Assembly: GCA_029204045.2 (NCBI GenBank)
Contig: JAQNDB010000121.1
Location: 1 to 64,000, forward strand
Length of the DNA: 64,000 nucleotides
From: Tillandsia leiboldiana
Lineage: Eukaryota > Streptophyta > Magnoliopsida > Poales > Bromeliaceae
Direction of reading: 5' to 3'
Positions within the stretch are counted from its first letter, which is position 1, and the number at the start of each line of letters is the position of its first letter. Below, one piece after another: positions 1 to 8,561 of the stretch. The notes below the pieces were generated by a model. That model was not told the DNA's origin. It made no database searches and saw only the letters and a list, made by a program, of their open reading frames with translations. Position numbers and translations under genes: made by a program.

Positions 1-167
1 TTTATAAATTTTTTCGTTTCATTTGTTTGGATGTTATTGATAGATTTGGCATAATCTATTTCTTGTTGTATACGATGATTTTCAATTTAAAGTTGATACA
101 CAAAAGTGCTTACAATCTATTTTCTGGTTTTCTAGAATTTCTCTGAAAATTTTCTAAAGAAAAAGTT

Positions 168-330
168 GGAGCCGATCCGGATTGGACCTGCCGATCCGGA
201 TCCCGAACGCAGATATTCTTCTGCGGGCAGACGATCCGGATTGGACTTGCCGATCCGGATCCCGAACGCAGATTTTCTCTGCGGGTAGCCGATCCGGATC
301 GTAATCACGAACTGATCCGGATCACGGCTA
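168..330 (+). repeat. GATCCGGATC palindrome array ahead of the env-like gene (D1)
   Basis: The 10-bp perfect palindrome GATCCGGATC and its near variants recur here in a unit of about 77 bp, present twice in D1 and once in D2 (42,953-43,050). The same motif with the same CCCGAAC tail is arrayed in the LTR at 3,252-3,536 and 45,326-45,616. Directly downstream is GGCTAGGGTTTATATA, so the block looks like an upstream promoter region. Transcription-factor binding is inferred, not seen. Confidence 0.85.
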
Positions 331-335
331 GGGTT

Positions 336-341
336 TATATA
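336..341 (+). promoter_or_regulatory. candidate internal TATA box for the env-like gene (D1)
   Basis: TATATA lies about 10 bp after the last GATCCGGATC copy and is followed by a pyrimidine-rich leader without an early ATG in a long frame. The equivalent site in D2 (about 43,056) reads CATATAGA. It could drive a separate env-like transcript, as could splicing from the LTR promoter; the sequence does not decide between them. Confidence 0.4.
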
Positions 342-455
342 GAAGAAAAGGGTTTGATTTCTTTTACTCCAATCTTTGTTCCAAAGTTTCCAGAGCTTCT
401 CTCTCTAGATTTCATCCATCTTGGAAGCTTTCAAACTCAAGTTCTTCGATTCCAA

Positions 456-832
456 GTAAGTTTTATTGATCAAAATCTCGGTTTTTCATATTTTTCATAT
501 TCTTCCTCAAAACGTGATGATTCTTGTATCTATTCGTTTGTGGATGGTTTTTGATCAAATTTCTTTTGAAATAAGAACTCTGGGTAGATTAGTTTTGATT
601 ATATGCTAGGTATTCTCAAGATAAACGGATTTTTGGTCTTCGATTTCAAAAATTTCGGTTTTAGGGCATATATGGGAATTTTCAAAAATCATGCGATTGA
701 TCTATTTTTAAATTCTTTTTGCAAAACTAATTTGATTCTTAGTCTCTCTACACGATAATGATTGTTTGGGTACAATTTTTCTAATTTTTAAAAACTAACA
801 ATTTTTTCGTGTTCTTGAGGTGTTGCTAACAG
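456..832 (+). other. candidate leader intron before the env-like gene (D1)
   Basis: A good donor (AAGTAAGT context, GT at 456) and an acceptor ending CTAACAG at 832 flank 377 bases lying between the internal promoter block and the env-like ATG at 861. Both ends are kept in D2 (GT at 43,182, AG at 43,564), although the intervening sequence has small changes. Splicing here is a prediction. Confidence 0.4.
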
Positions 833-860
833 GATTTCTTTTCACAAGAAACCAATAGCA

Positions 861-2303
861 ATGGTGATCACCTGGATCATTCTTCTTCTAGCTGCTTTGG
901 TACATACGAGAGACACTGTCAAGCCCAAGAGGGCTAAGAAAGCGAAGAAAACTAAAGATGATTCCGATACAGAATCTGAAACGGAATCGATCGATTGGGA
1001 TGAGCTTCAAGTTGAAGCAACACTGTTCCCCTACTGCTTCGAAGGGAAAAGCGCCTGCGGAAAACATCGAAGGCTCCGCCTACTGCTGCTGAAAAGGGCA
1101 AAGCTCCAATGGAAGAAACTTCTGGGAAGACAAGAGGAAAAAGTGTTGCTCGCAAAAGAGGGAGTGCTCGAGGAATTTCCATTGAGCAACCAGTTGATAG
1201 CCAAGCACCTCCACAAGACTTTATCAGCTCTGCTAGGATAAAGGACTTTGAAAATAGGGAATGCATTGGCGAAAGGCATGTTAATGTCAAAGCCTTGAAG
1301 GAAAGATCTCCGCCATTTGGGACTCTGTATGACCAGACAGTCTTGCTCCCATTTGCGATTTCCCCGAGACCACTGGGTATTGTCTTCACTCAGTGAGGAT
1401 GTCTATCAAAATGCTTGCTATCTCATTGATCAGGAGAGCGGTCGTCGAGACTTTCAAACATTGGTCAAAAATGTTAAATTAAAGTAACCCCTCACTGATT
1501 GGAGAGGTATTAGGGATGAAGGCCCGAGCTGATGGGGCTCATTATCTGAAGAATCAAATTTTCAACACCAACTCCTGGAGAGTGGTAGTTGATGGCATCT
1601 GTCTGCCCGATACTCCATCAGCAGGAAACTCAGTCTTTTCAAAAGAGCTACGACCTGAGTATCGCTACTTAAACTTCATTGTTTGCTATAACGTCCTTCC
1701 AAATAGGAACACAAAGGTTCTTCGGTGGGATAGGATGTTATTCCTTTATCTTCTTGGAAACCCCACAGCAGCAATGGGAGCAAACTTAAACATTCCTTAC
1801 ATCATCTGGGCGAGGATGGCTCGCTATGTGGAACATGCTCACCCTTCAGAGAGACTACCTTATCCAATGATCATCATGCGCATTCTTCGCAAATTTAAAG
1901 CTGACACAAATGCGAGTTCCTACATGCACAGTTTAGGAACGATCAATGAAACAACAATTGTAAAGTCTCTCTCGACAAAGCAAGACGAGCCCATATTACC
2001 TCCTCACCGACAACGAGCACAACAACAACAAGCGACAACCTCTGCACCGGCAGCAACTCCTCCACTCCAACAGCACATGCAGCACAACGAGCACCTCCAT
2101 CAACTTCTGATGATGATGCATCAGTTACCTCAATCTATAAAGAACAGCAAAGGCTCTCCAACGAGCAAGAACGTATATCAAATGAACTTATTGAGGTAAA
2201 GGAAGAAATAAAGAAGGTCAACAAGAATCAGTCATCAATGAACAAGCGATTAAAGAAAATCTTCCAAATTCTCGGCTGTATCAGTTCAGATGAGTCTGAA
2301 TAA
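861..2303 (+). pseudogene. Sirevirus env-like gene, frameshifted (D1)
   Basis: The start region (MVITWIILLLAALVHTRDTV) matches the D2 env-like gene at 43,595, and the end (ILGCISSDESE, stop at 2,301) matches the D2 terminus. The frame breaks near 1,020, where D1 has four bases more than D2, and again around 1,390-1,510. Between 1,200 and 1,960 it keeps a globular domain (for example FNTNSWRVVVDGICLPDT, then VLRWDRMLFLYLLGN) resembling the 'putative plant transposon protein' domain found in Sirevirus env-like products. Gln-rich and coiled-coil-like sequence follows. D2 lacks this central domain. Whether such proteins act as envelopes is unproven. The hydrophobic start could be a signal peptide or anchor, followed by a Lys-rich basic and then an acidic stretch. 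Confidence 0.75.
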
Positions 2304-3014
2304 TCCGTATCCTTCTAATTTCTTTTTCTTATGCAGATTTTTAATCCTTCTCTTGTGCAGGTTTTTACGTTTTAGTTTTTAGTTCTCAAACTTTTGGTAC
2401 TTGAACTGTTAACTATTCTCTCCATTTTGGTAATTTTGGCTAATTTTTGTGACAAAAAGGGGGAGAGAGAAGTATAAACAATGATACAAATGTTTGTGAG
2501 AAACTTGAACACTTGTGAGAAACTATGGAGGTAAGTATAACCTCAACTTGAAAGGTAAGTAGAACTTCAACTTTTGGTTTTCATTTGTGTTTGAATGCAT
2601 GCCTCGACTAACTATTCGACTAACTATTTGGGCATGTAATATAACTAACAAGTTGATGTTCACTAACATGACATTTGGATTTTGATTGCATAGAAGATAT
2701 GTTGGTGTTTTAACTATGATCAATTTACATATCTGAATGTATAAATGTCATGGTAAGTATAAATGAGTATAAACTTCATCTCTGTATGTGGTTTTTGAAT
2801 GATATAAAATTCTTGAGGTATCTAACGATTTCTTTTGTCAAGAATGATTTCTTTTGCAGAGAGTACAGATGTCTAAGTCTAGAGTCTGTTTTAGGAGTTT
2901 AACTCATGTATTTTATTTTGGATCTCCATTGTAAATTTTTGTTGTATGGTGATAGCAACAAAAATATCTTTTTGAATTTTCTTGAGTGGATCTATGTTTT
3001 GTCACGAAACCGCC

Positions 3015-3025
3015 AAAGGGGGAGA
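3015..3025 (+). other. polypurine tract next to shared LTR (D1)
   Basis: AAAGGGGGAGA sits immediately before the LTR, where plus-strand DNA priming starts in LTR retrotransposons. A second purine tract (AAAAAGGGGGAGAGAG) lies upstream near 2,455; extra tracts are typical of Sireviruses. Confidence 0.8.
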
Positions 3026-3251
3026 TTCTTACGGAATTTAAGTTGGCGTATTTCATGAATTCAGTTAAGTCTTGAAGATTGAAGGTAAAGAAGGTTGGAT
3101 CATATAACTCAATCTCAAGAAAGAAGAATTCAAAAGGATCAGGTATGTTTAACTTAATATCTTTGGTGATCCGAATACTTCTTATAGTGTAGAAACACTT
3201 GGATGAACTTGCAATTACATAAATATCAAAAACTGGACATGGGACATGTTC

Positions 3252-3536
3252 AGGATCCGGATCAGACTTTGCAATCCGGATCCCGAAGGTTGTTCGTTCA
3301 TACACCAGTTCAATCCGGATCGTAGCCTTCCTTGATCCGGATCCCGAACACTGGGTTTACCATTTTATTTGAGCGATCCGGATCAGGCTTTGCAATCCAG
3401 ATCCCGAACGTTGATGTTTGGTGAACTGTATGAACGATCCGGATCAAGCACTTCGATCCGGATCCCGAACCTTCGTTTTTCTGGAAACTGTTTTTCTCGC
3501 TACTGCAATCCGGATCGCCGAACTTCGATCCGGATC
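3252..3536 (+). repeat. GATCCGGATC array in the Sirevirus LTR
   Basis: About ten copies of GATCCGGATC or ATCCGGATC variants alternate with the tail CCCGAAC, ending roughly 70 bp before the LTR TATA box. One copy has decayed (ATCCAGATC near 3,393). The equivalent block in the 3' LTR is 45,326-45,616. Placement just upstream of TATA suggests a promoter-proximal enhancer, an inference. Confidence 0.85.
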
Positions 3537-3603
3537 GTCGTCATGTAAAAATTCCAGAAAAGGATAGTTTTTGATCCTTATCTTATTCCAAGGGTTTCTA
3601 ACC

Positions 3604-3611
3604 TATAAATA
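3604..3611 (+). promoter_or_regulatory. TATA box of the Sirevirus LTR
   Basis: TATAAATA, with the D2 counterpart TATATATA near 45,679. It lies downstream of the GATCCGGATC array and upstream of the structured leader, as expected for the U3/R border. Confidence 0.7.
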
Positions 3612-3761
3612 GACCCTATGATTCTTTTTCAAAGAAAAATCCACAGAATCCAAAAGGAAGCCGCTAAACCTAAAAGCCGTCATCTTTTATACGGCCTAAG
3701 ATCCACATATAGAGAAGAAAGGAAATCATAGATTCTATCTTATGTTTCTTCATCTATATTG

Positions 3762-3859
3762 ATTGATTTGATTCTAGGTTTTCATACTCACATTTTGAGT
3801 AGAATCAAATCAATGAATACTTAGATGGTATTTCCGATCTATTTCTAATCTAAGTATTC
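3762..3859 (+). other. two adjacent perfect stem-loops in the LTR leader
   Basis: Stem 1 pairs ATTGATTTGATTCTA (3,762-3,776) with its exact reverse complement at 3,800-3,814. Stem 2 pairs GAATACTTAGAT (3,815-3,826) with ATCTAAGTATTC (3,848-3,859). The two helices abut without spacer and have 23- and 21-base loops. Both are intact in the other LTR (45,813-45,865 and 45,866-45,910). They fall in the predicted transcribed leader. Confidence 0.75.
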
Positions 3860-3901
3860 GGCGGATCATCACCACCCAAAAACAACGATTTACCCCAAAA
3901 T

Positions 3902-4095
3902 CGGCGCGTGGACTCGCGTGGCCTTGTGGATTCAAGGTGCTACCGCTCTCGTGGATTCGGAGCGAGGTACGTTCGTGGATTCGAAGCGTTCTACTGGGTG
4001 AAGACCGTGGATTCGGTCGGACGTCGTGGACTCGACGTTGGACGCCGTGGATTCGGCGTTGGACGCAAATCGTGGATTCGAGAAGCGTCGTGGAG
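3902..4095 (+). repeat. array of eight constant-loop hairpins in the LTR leader
   Basis: TGGATT or TGGACT occurs at 3,909, 3,927, 3,952, 3,976, 4,008, 4,027, 4,048 and 4,073. Each copy is flanked by inverted arms of different sequence: CGCG/CGCG, CCTTG/CAAGG, GCTC(T)CG/CGGAGC, ACGTTCG/CGAA(G)CGT, GACCG/CGGTC, ACGTCG/CGACGT, ACGCCG/CGGCGT, and TCG/CGA extended by GACGC/GCGTC across an internal loop. The 3' LTR copy (45,954-46,122) keeps seven units and lacks exactly the seventh. Constant loops on non-homologous stems imply selection on structure, most likely RNA. Function is unknown. Confidence 0.8.
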
Positions 4096-4345
4096 CGAGC
4101 GGAGAAGATCAACTTGGAGCGTATGGAAAAGGTTGAGTCGTCTGTGAGTACGGTATATCACCTTGTACGTGTTTAATTCTAGTGGATTTCACCGTGTTAT
4201 CGGTCCCGTGGTTTTTTTTACTCCGGTTTGGAGTTTTTCACGTAAAAATCTCTGCGTGTTATTTATTTTTCTGCATTGGGTTTTATATCGCAAAGATTTT
4301 TGAGTGTTTATTGTTTACACCTATTCACCCCCCTCTAGGTGTTTT

Positions 4346-4480
4346 TGTCACGCCCCGGGGGATTAATTTAGCGGAAACGGATTACAAAAGGTATGTATTT
4401 ATTTTTTTTTTGAAAACCTTCTTCCCCGGCGCGTGCCCAGATCCGCCGCATATACAGGATCACATTACAAACGGACAGGG
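4346..4480 (-). repeat. 3' LTR of element C, piece 1
   Basis: It starts TGTCACGCCCCGGGGG, the same terminus as the B and H LTRs, and is cut after 135 bp by element A (target CAGGG at 4,476-4,480). Sequence continues at 14,520. Confidence 0.85.
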
Positions 4481-5311
4481 TGTAAAAACTCTAAATATTT
4501 TATTTTAACAAATAGTCTAAAAGTGAATTTTGACCGGGTTTATATTGAATTCAAAAGACCTATGTTGTTTTATCTAGTCAATCGCCAGTGTGCGAGTTGC
4601 ACGTTTTACGAGACAAAAAGGCTACTTTCCAATCCGGACATGATCTTGGAAATCCGAGTTGACCGTTGCGATCGTCTCGTCGAACTGAGCGAGATTTATA
4701 TTCAGCACTTTTCGATCTGACGGTCGGATCTTCCAAAATTCAGCGAAGAAGCGGGCAAAATTACCGCGACCAATATAACAGTGGTCTGCGCAGAGGTCAC
4801 TTAAGTGAATTACTGTATATGAACAGTAACCCTGATTTTCGGGACCTGACGAATACAACGTTGACTAATTCACTGTTCGGAATCCGAACATAGCATTTCA
4901 GGTAGTCGATTTGAACGGCTCCGATGTTCTGAACGCAATAGCGCAGTCGAAAATTCTGTTTGACGACTCTGGAATCTCGAAGAGCGCGAAAACTGCATGT
5001 TGACACAGTTATTATGGACCGAGATTTTATCCGGGCAGTTTTTCGAAAAATTAGAAATCGCTACCTGATAGGTCTCGTCGAGCCGGACGCCATGGCGCAG
5101 TCCATTTTCCGTTTCGACGACCGGATCGCCTCGAAAAGCATAAAAAACAGCGAAAAATGCGACTTTTGCACCCCATACCCTATGAAACCTGCCTCGTAAA
5201 GCGTGCCACTGCATGAGGAGGGACTTGAGTGTGAGACTTAAGTACGGTGAAGGACTGTACTGCAAATACCAAGTGGGGAGGGGTGTTATTGCAATTGTGC
5301 AAAGGTGACCT

Positions 5312-5367
5312 AGTATATACATATATATATATACATGCACATACGGCTAGGGTTCTTGAAACCCTAG
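5312..5367 (+). promoter_or_regulatory. LTR A core promoter: TATA tract and telo-box hairpin
   Basis: A TATATA tract (5,312-5,333) is followed by CTAGGGTT (5,347-5,354), a 5-base loop and AACCCTAG (5,360-5,367). The solo LTR keeps TATATAA at 23,018 and TAGGGTTC/GAACCCTA at 23,041-23,060 with different central bases. The AAACCCTA telo-box near start sites is a known plant promoter element. The 3' LTR copy is near 11,600-11,654. Confidence 0.55.
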
Positions 5368-7330
5368 ATTCCCCCGAGCCCCAGCCGCACCTCCAGCAAC
5401 CTCCTCCCCTCTCTGCGTGCTCCGCGCAACGAAGCTAGCGCCGGCGCCGCCTCCACGTCGCCGGAGAAGAAGAAGATCAAGACACCTCTTGATTCGGGTG
5501 ACTCGGAGAGAGGGTGTCCAGGGAGGTCTTGGAGGGTCAAAACCCAGTCTGGTGAGGTCCCTCGTGAAGCCGCATCCGAGCCAAGGTGACCTCGGACCCA
5601 GCCGCCGCCGCGCGCCGCCGCGGCCGTTCCCTCCTTCTTCTTGGTTTTCCGGCGAGGTAAGCTCTTGGGTTCTTCTTGTTATTCTTGCACCTAGACTCTA
5701 CCAAGGGATTGCTGACACCGAGAGGACCTCTCGGGTGCAGGCCCAGCCGGCGCCGTCGTCCCGATCTCCGGCGGGGGACCATCATCGCCGAATTATCGTT
5801 TTCTTGACCGATCGCGGACGCGGGCTTCATCCGGCCGACAAGGTCGAGATCAACCCCGTTGCATCTTTCCCTTTCAACGACTGCAACATCCCCACGAGGT
5901 TGGAGGGCGATCGGATCAAGATCGGGGCCGCGCGAGCCAACCCTAGAAACCGGGTTTTTTGGCACTTTGGCCGATCGCCGCCGTCAGGCGCCGCCGCCGC
6001 CTTCGGACGCCGGCCACCACTGCACCGAGCTCCGTAGTGTTGAGACACGGCTTTTGGTCCAAGTTGCACCGGCTCGGAGAAGCTTGGCCGGAATCCGCCA
6101 TTAGAGGCCATTGACCTCGGCCGAGCTCCGCCGCCGCACGTCGTCGTCTCTTCCAGACGCCGGCCAAAGGTGCAGGCAAGCCCATTCACACATTCTAAGG
6201 TCACTGGTGGCTTTGCATGGGTTTACTAACGTCGGGATCTTGATCTGCACAGTTGCACCCGAGATTGCACTCGAGAGCATCTCCGGCCAACCCCTCCGGC
6301 CGATCTCCGGCAAGCCGCAGGTGAGCACCACCCTTCTCGGTCATCATTTAGCACCATGCTCCAATTAGGCTCTGAGTTGATCATGTATAGGTTAAGTTGT
6401 GGCATAGTTGCTTTTTGGACTTAGCAATTGTTGGGCCAACCTTGCCCTCGGGATCCGCGTCAGTCCAAACTTGTGAGCACGGCCTTGGTCTTGTCGTAAC
6501 AGACGCGCTGAAATTTACGGCGCAGCTTTTGGATTCCCGGATTTCAAGAACGAGTCGAAACAAGCCGTCAATTTAAGGTTTTATGCAAATTCAAGTATAT
6601 TATGGACCAATGTGTTAATTGTAACCGTTGGCTGTCTTTAGACAGTGTTTGCACACCTACTAGGCACCTTGTTAGAGTTCCGTAGACCCTCGTAGATCGG
6701 GAATTGGATTTTTGTTCGGTAAATCGGCATTAGTGCCCCGTCTAAACACTCTGTTACTGTCGTGTCGTCGGGACGGGTATATGTGAGTCTAGTTCTGACT
6801 ACAGTCTCCGTTCAGGGCCCAGCAGTTCGGCACCAGCCTCCCGGCAGGCTAGCGGGAGTTCGGGATCGGCCTTCATTCAGGTGGGTTGTTTTTACTTTAT
6901 TCCTAGCCTCTAAATTCTATCTTATTGGACGGGGTCTATTCTAAGTGTACTGGGGTTACATAATGACGGGTGATAGCTTATGCATGTTAGTGGGTTCGCT
7001 ATAATGACTAGCGTCGATTGCCGACGGTGTTCTTCTTTTTCAACCCTTATATGTCAGCGGGCCACCTTCGAGTGCGCGCAGTATTACCTTGTTTTCGATT
7101 ATGCACTTTACCTCATTTACCTCATTACTCTTATTACTCTTATTGTGATACTGACATGATGGTGGTTACGGTTACTGGGCTCGAGGTTGCCACACGCGCA
7201 CCCGCGGTTTGGCCACCGCAGAGGGTGCGCTTTTCCGGAAAAGAGGTCGTAGAACCCGTGTATACCCACGAGGTGTCGTAGTGGGGGCCCCTTATTAGTT
7301 GTGGGGTTGAGGCGCCTAGGTGCGAGCGGA

Positions 7331-7407
7331 GCGACCCGCCGGTTTAGTTGTCCGGCGCGGTCGCGGTGTTGCAGGTACGGTATGGGGCCGTCGGTAATGG
7401 ACCGACG
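7331..7407 (+). other. two stem-loops in LTR A, first with the shared TTTAGTTGT loop
   Basis: GCGACCCGCCGG (7,331-7,342) pairs with 7,352-7,364 as a 12-bp helix with one bulged C, closing the loop TTTAGTTGT. A second helix, CCGTCGG/CCGACG, closes TAATGGA (7,395-7,401). The first is identical in the solo LTR (25,444-25,477); the second has loop TAGTGGA there. LTR C carries the same first loop on other stems (15,242-15,345). Confidence 0.7.
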
Positions 7408-8232
7408 CGGCCGGGTATTACAGGATGCAGGTGTACAGGTTGCCTTTCCTCCTTGGGAGGGTGGTTGCTCCAGTTGTCTTCACGGTTTGTTTTACTATAT
7501 TCTCATGCTTTACTGTTTCTGCGTCACTGACATCCCACTTCGTGACAGGGTCCAGACGGGGAGAGAGGTAGGCGGTGGTGAGGACGGGACAGGAGCAGCT
7601 GGGTCGCTGGGGACCCTGGACTGTGTTTATTCTTTTATTCTCGCTTTTCATTACTTTGTAGTTATGTGAGTGGTTCGCGATACCCTCGTGGGGTCGGCGT
7701 GGATGTCGGTACGGGCTACATTTAGCGCCCCTGGTGGAATATTTTTCCCTTTTATTTCTATCGGCCATTTTAAAATCAAAAAGGCAGAGGCCAAAGAAAA
7801 GATTGCGAAAACTGTTTTTAAAATCTAAGTGTCGTGTGGGCACCGGTTTCAAAACCCTGTGGATTTATGCTAATTTCGAAACTAGTTTTCAAAACGTAAG
7901 CGCCGGGTAGGCGCTCTTTCAAAACTGTGGATTTATCCTTTCCAAATTGGCCGGCCATAGGTTCTCCTGTTATTAGTTTAGAAAGCTGGTTAATTGTTGT
8001 GATTGATTGGCTGTGTATGTTGAAACATGTACTGAACGCTACGCCGTGCACATACAGGGGAGACTCCGTCCGTTTGCAGAGTGATCCTGTATGTGTGGCG
8101 GGTCTGGCACGTGCCGGGGAAGAGGGGTTCTCTTTCAAACAAAAAAAAAAAAAAAAAAAATTTACACGTCAAACATCCGACTTTTATGAATCGTCTCCGC
8201 TAAAACAAACCCCGGGGCGTGACAGATTTTAA

Positions 8233-8244
8233 TGGTATCAGAGC
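8233..8244 (+). other. primer binding site of element A
   Basis: TGGTATCAGAGC, complementary to the 3' end of plant initiator Met-tRNA, eight bases after the LTR end. Confidence 0.92.
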
Positions 8245-8446
8245 ATTCTTTCAATCACAACAGTTAGTGCCGACATCCGTGGACAACCCTCACATGCCTA
8301 CATACGAATGAAATGGGTAGGGCATAGGACTGTAGAACGTGAGTGACCGAGGGGGGGGGGGGGGAGAAATGTTGAGTCTTTTCTCTCACTTTATGGTTGT
8401 TGTTAGTAGGGTAGTCTAAAGTTGACTCTTGTGATGTGTGACAGAC

Positions 8447-8530
8447 ATGGCCCGTACTAGATCATCGGCCGGGGACGCAGAGTCAGAGTCCGAGTCCTTT
8501 CCCCCGCTAAGTGGTGCGATGTACCGTTGA
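8447..8530 (+). pseudogene. truncated gag start of element A
   Basis: A 27-codon frame begins MARTRSSAGDAES, like the MVRTRASAEE start of the Gag in element B, but stops at 8,528. The next Gag-like frame (8,562) is in another phase. This looks like the original gag start cut off from the rest by an indel or deletion. Confidence 0.55.
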
Positions 8531-8561
8531 TGATTAGCAAAGACTAAAGCCGACCTTCTTT

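Larger units (their letters stand above)
1..3026 (+). mobile_element. 3' internal part of an upstream Sirevirus-like copia element (D1)
   Basis: This stretch aligns along its length with 42,786-45,102, the 3' internal region of the downstream copy D2. It starts off-window, after the pol gene of its element. It carries a repeat/promoter-like block (168-330), a candidate leader intron, an env-like pseudogene (861-2,303), and two purine tracts, at about 2,455-2,467 and 3,015-3,025. Several polypurine tracts downstream of pol plus an env-like gene are known Sirevirus traits. The stretch ends at the LTR start at 3,027, so D1 and D2 share one LTR, as in tandem copies made by unequal recombination. 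Bases 2,304-3,014 hold no recognisable gene. Confidence 0.8.
3027..4345 (+). repeat. copia LTR shared by D1 and D2, left part (split by element C)
   Basis: It begins TCTTACGG, where the intact D2 LTR at 45,103 begins TGTTACGG, so the first dinucleotide is mutated. It runs to 4,345 and resumes at 36,818-36,858 (ending CCCAACA) after the insertion of element C, which duplicated GTTTT (4,341-4,345 and 36,818-36,822). Joined length is about 1,354 bp against 1,307 bp in the 3' LTR. It contains a GATCCGGATC array (3,252-3,536), a TATA box at 3,604, paired stem-loops (3,762-3,859) and a constant-loop hairpin array (3,905-4,095). Several substitutions against the 3' LTR show this is an old layer. Confidence 0.9.
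4481..8224 (+). repeat. 5' LTR of element A
   Basis: Starts TGTAAAAACTC and ends GGGCGTGACA, followed by the PBS. A TATA-rich stretch at 5,312-5,333 is followed by a telomere-motif hairpin (5,347-5,367), CCGCC-rich leader sequence, a strong stem-loop at 7,331-7,364 and a poly-A run near 8,141-8,160. The Arg/Pro-rich open frames in the GC-rich leader (for example 5,417-6,037) appear in several frames and strands and are not treated as genes. Confidence 0.92.

Noticed and set aside
1109..1396. Separate small gene upstream of 1,516
   Set aside because: It is a phase-shifted part of the D1 env-like pseudogene, with continuity to the D2 N-terminal region.
3908..4176. Frames reading VDSRG/GFG-type repeats
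   Set aside because: Repetition is explained better by the hairpin loops; frames shift between units and no conserved protein results.
5417..6204. Pro/Arg-rich open frames in LTR A (and copy at 11,533-12,491)
   Set aside because: GC-rich LTR leader, overlapping frames on both strands, repeated in both LTRs; no domain.
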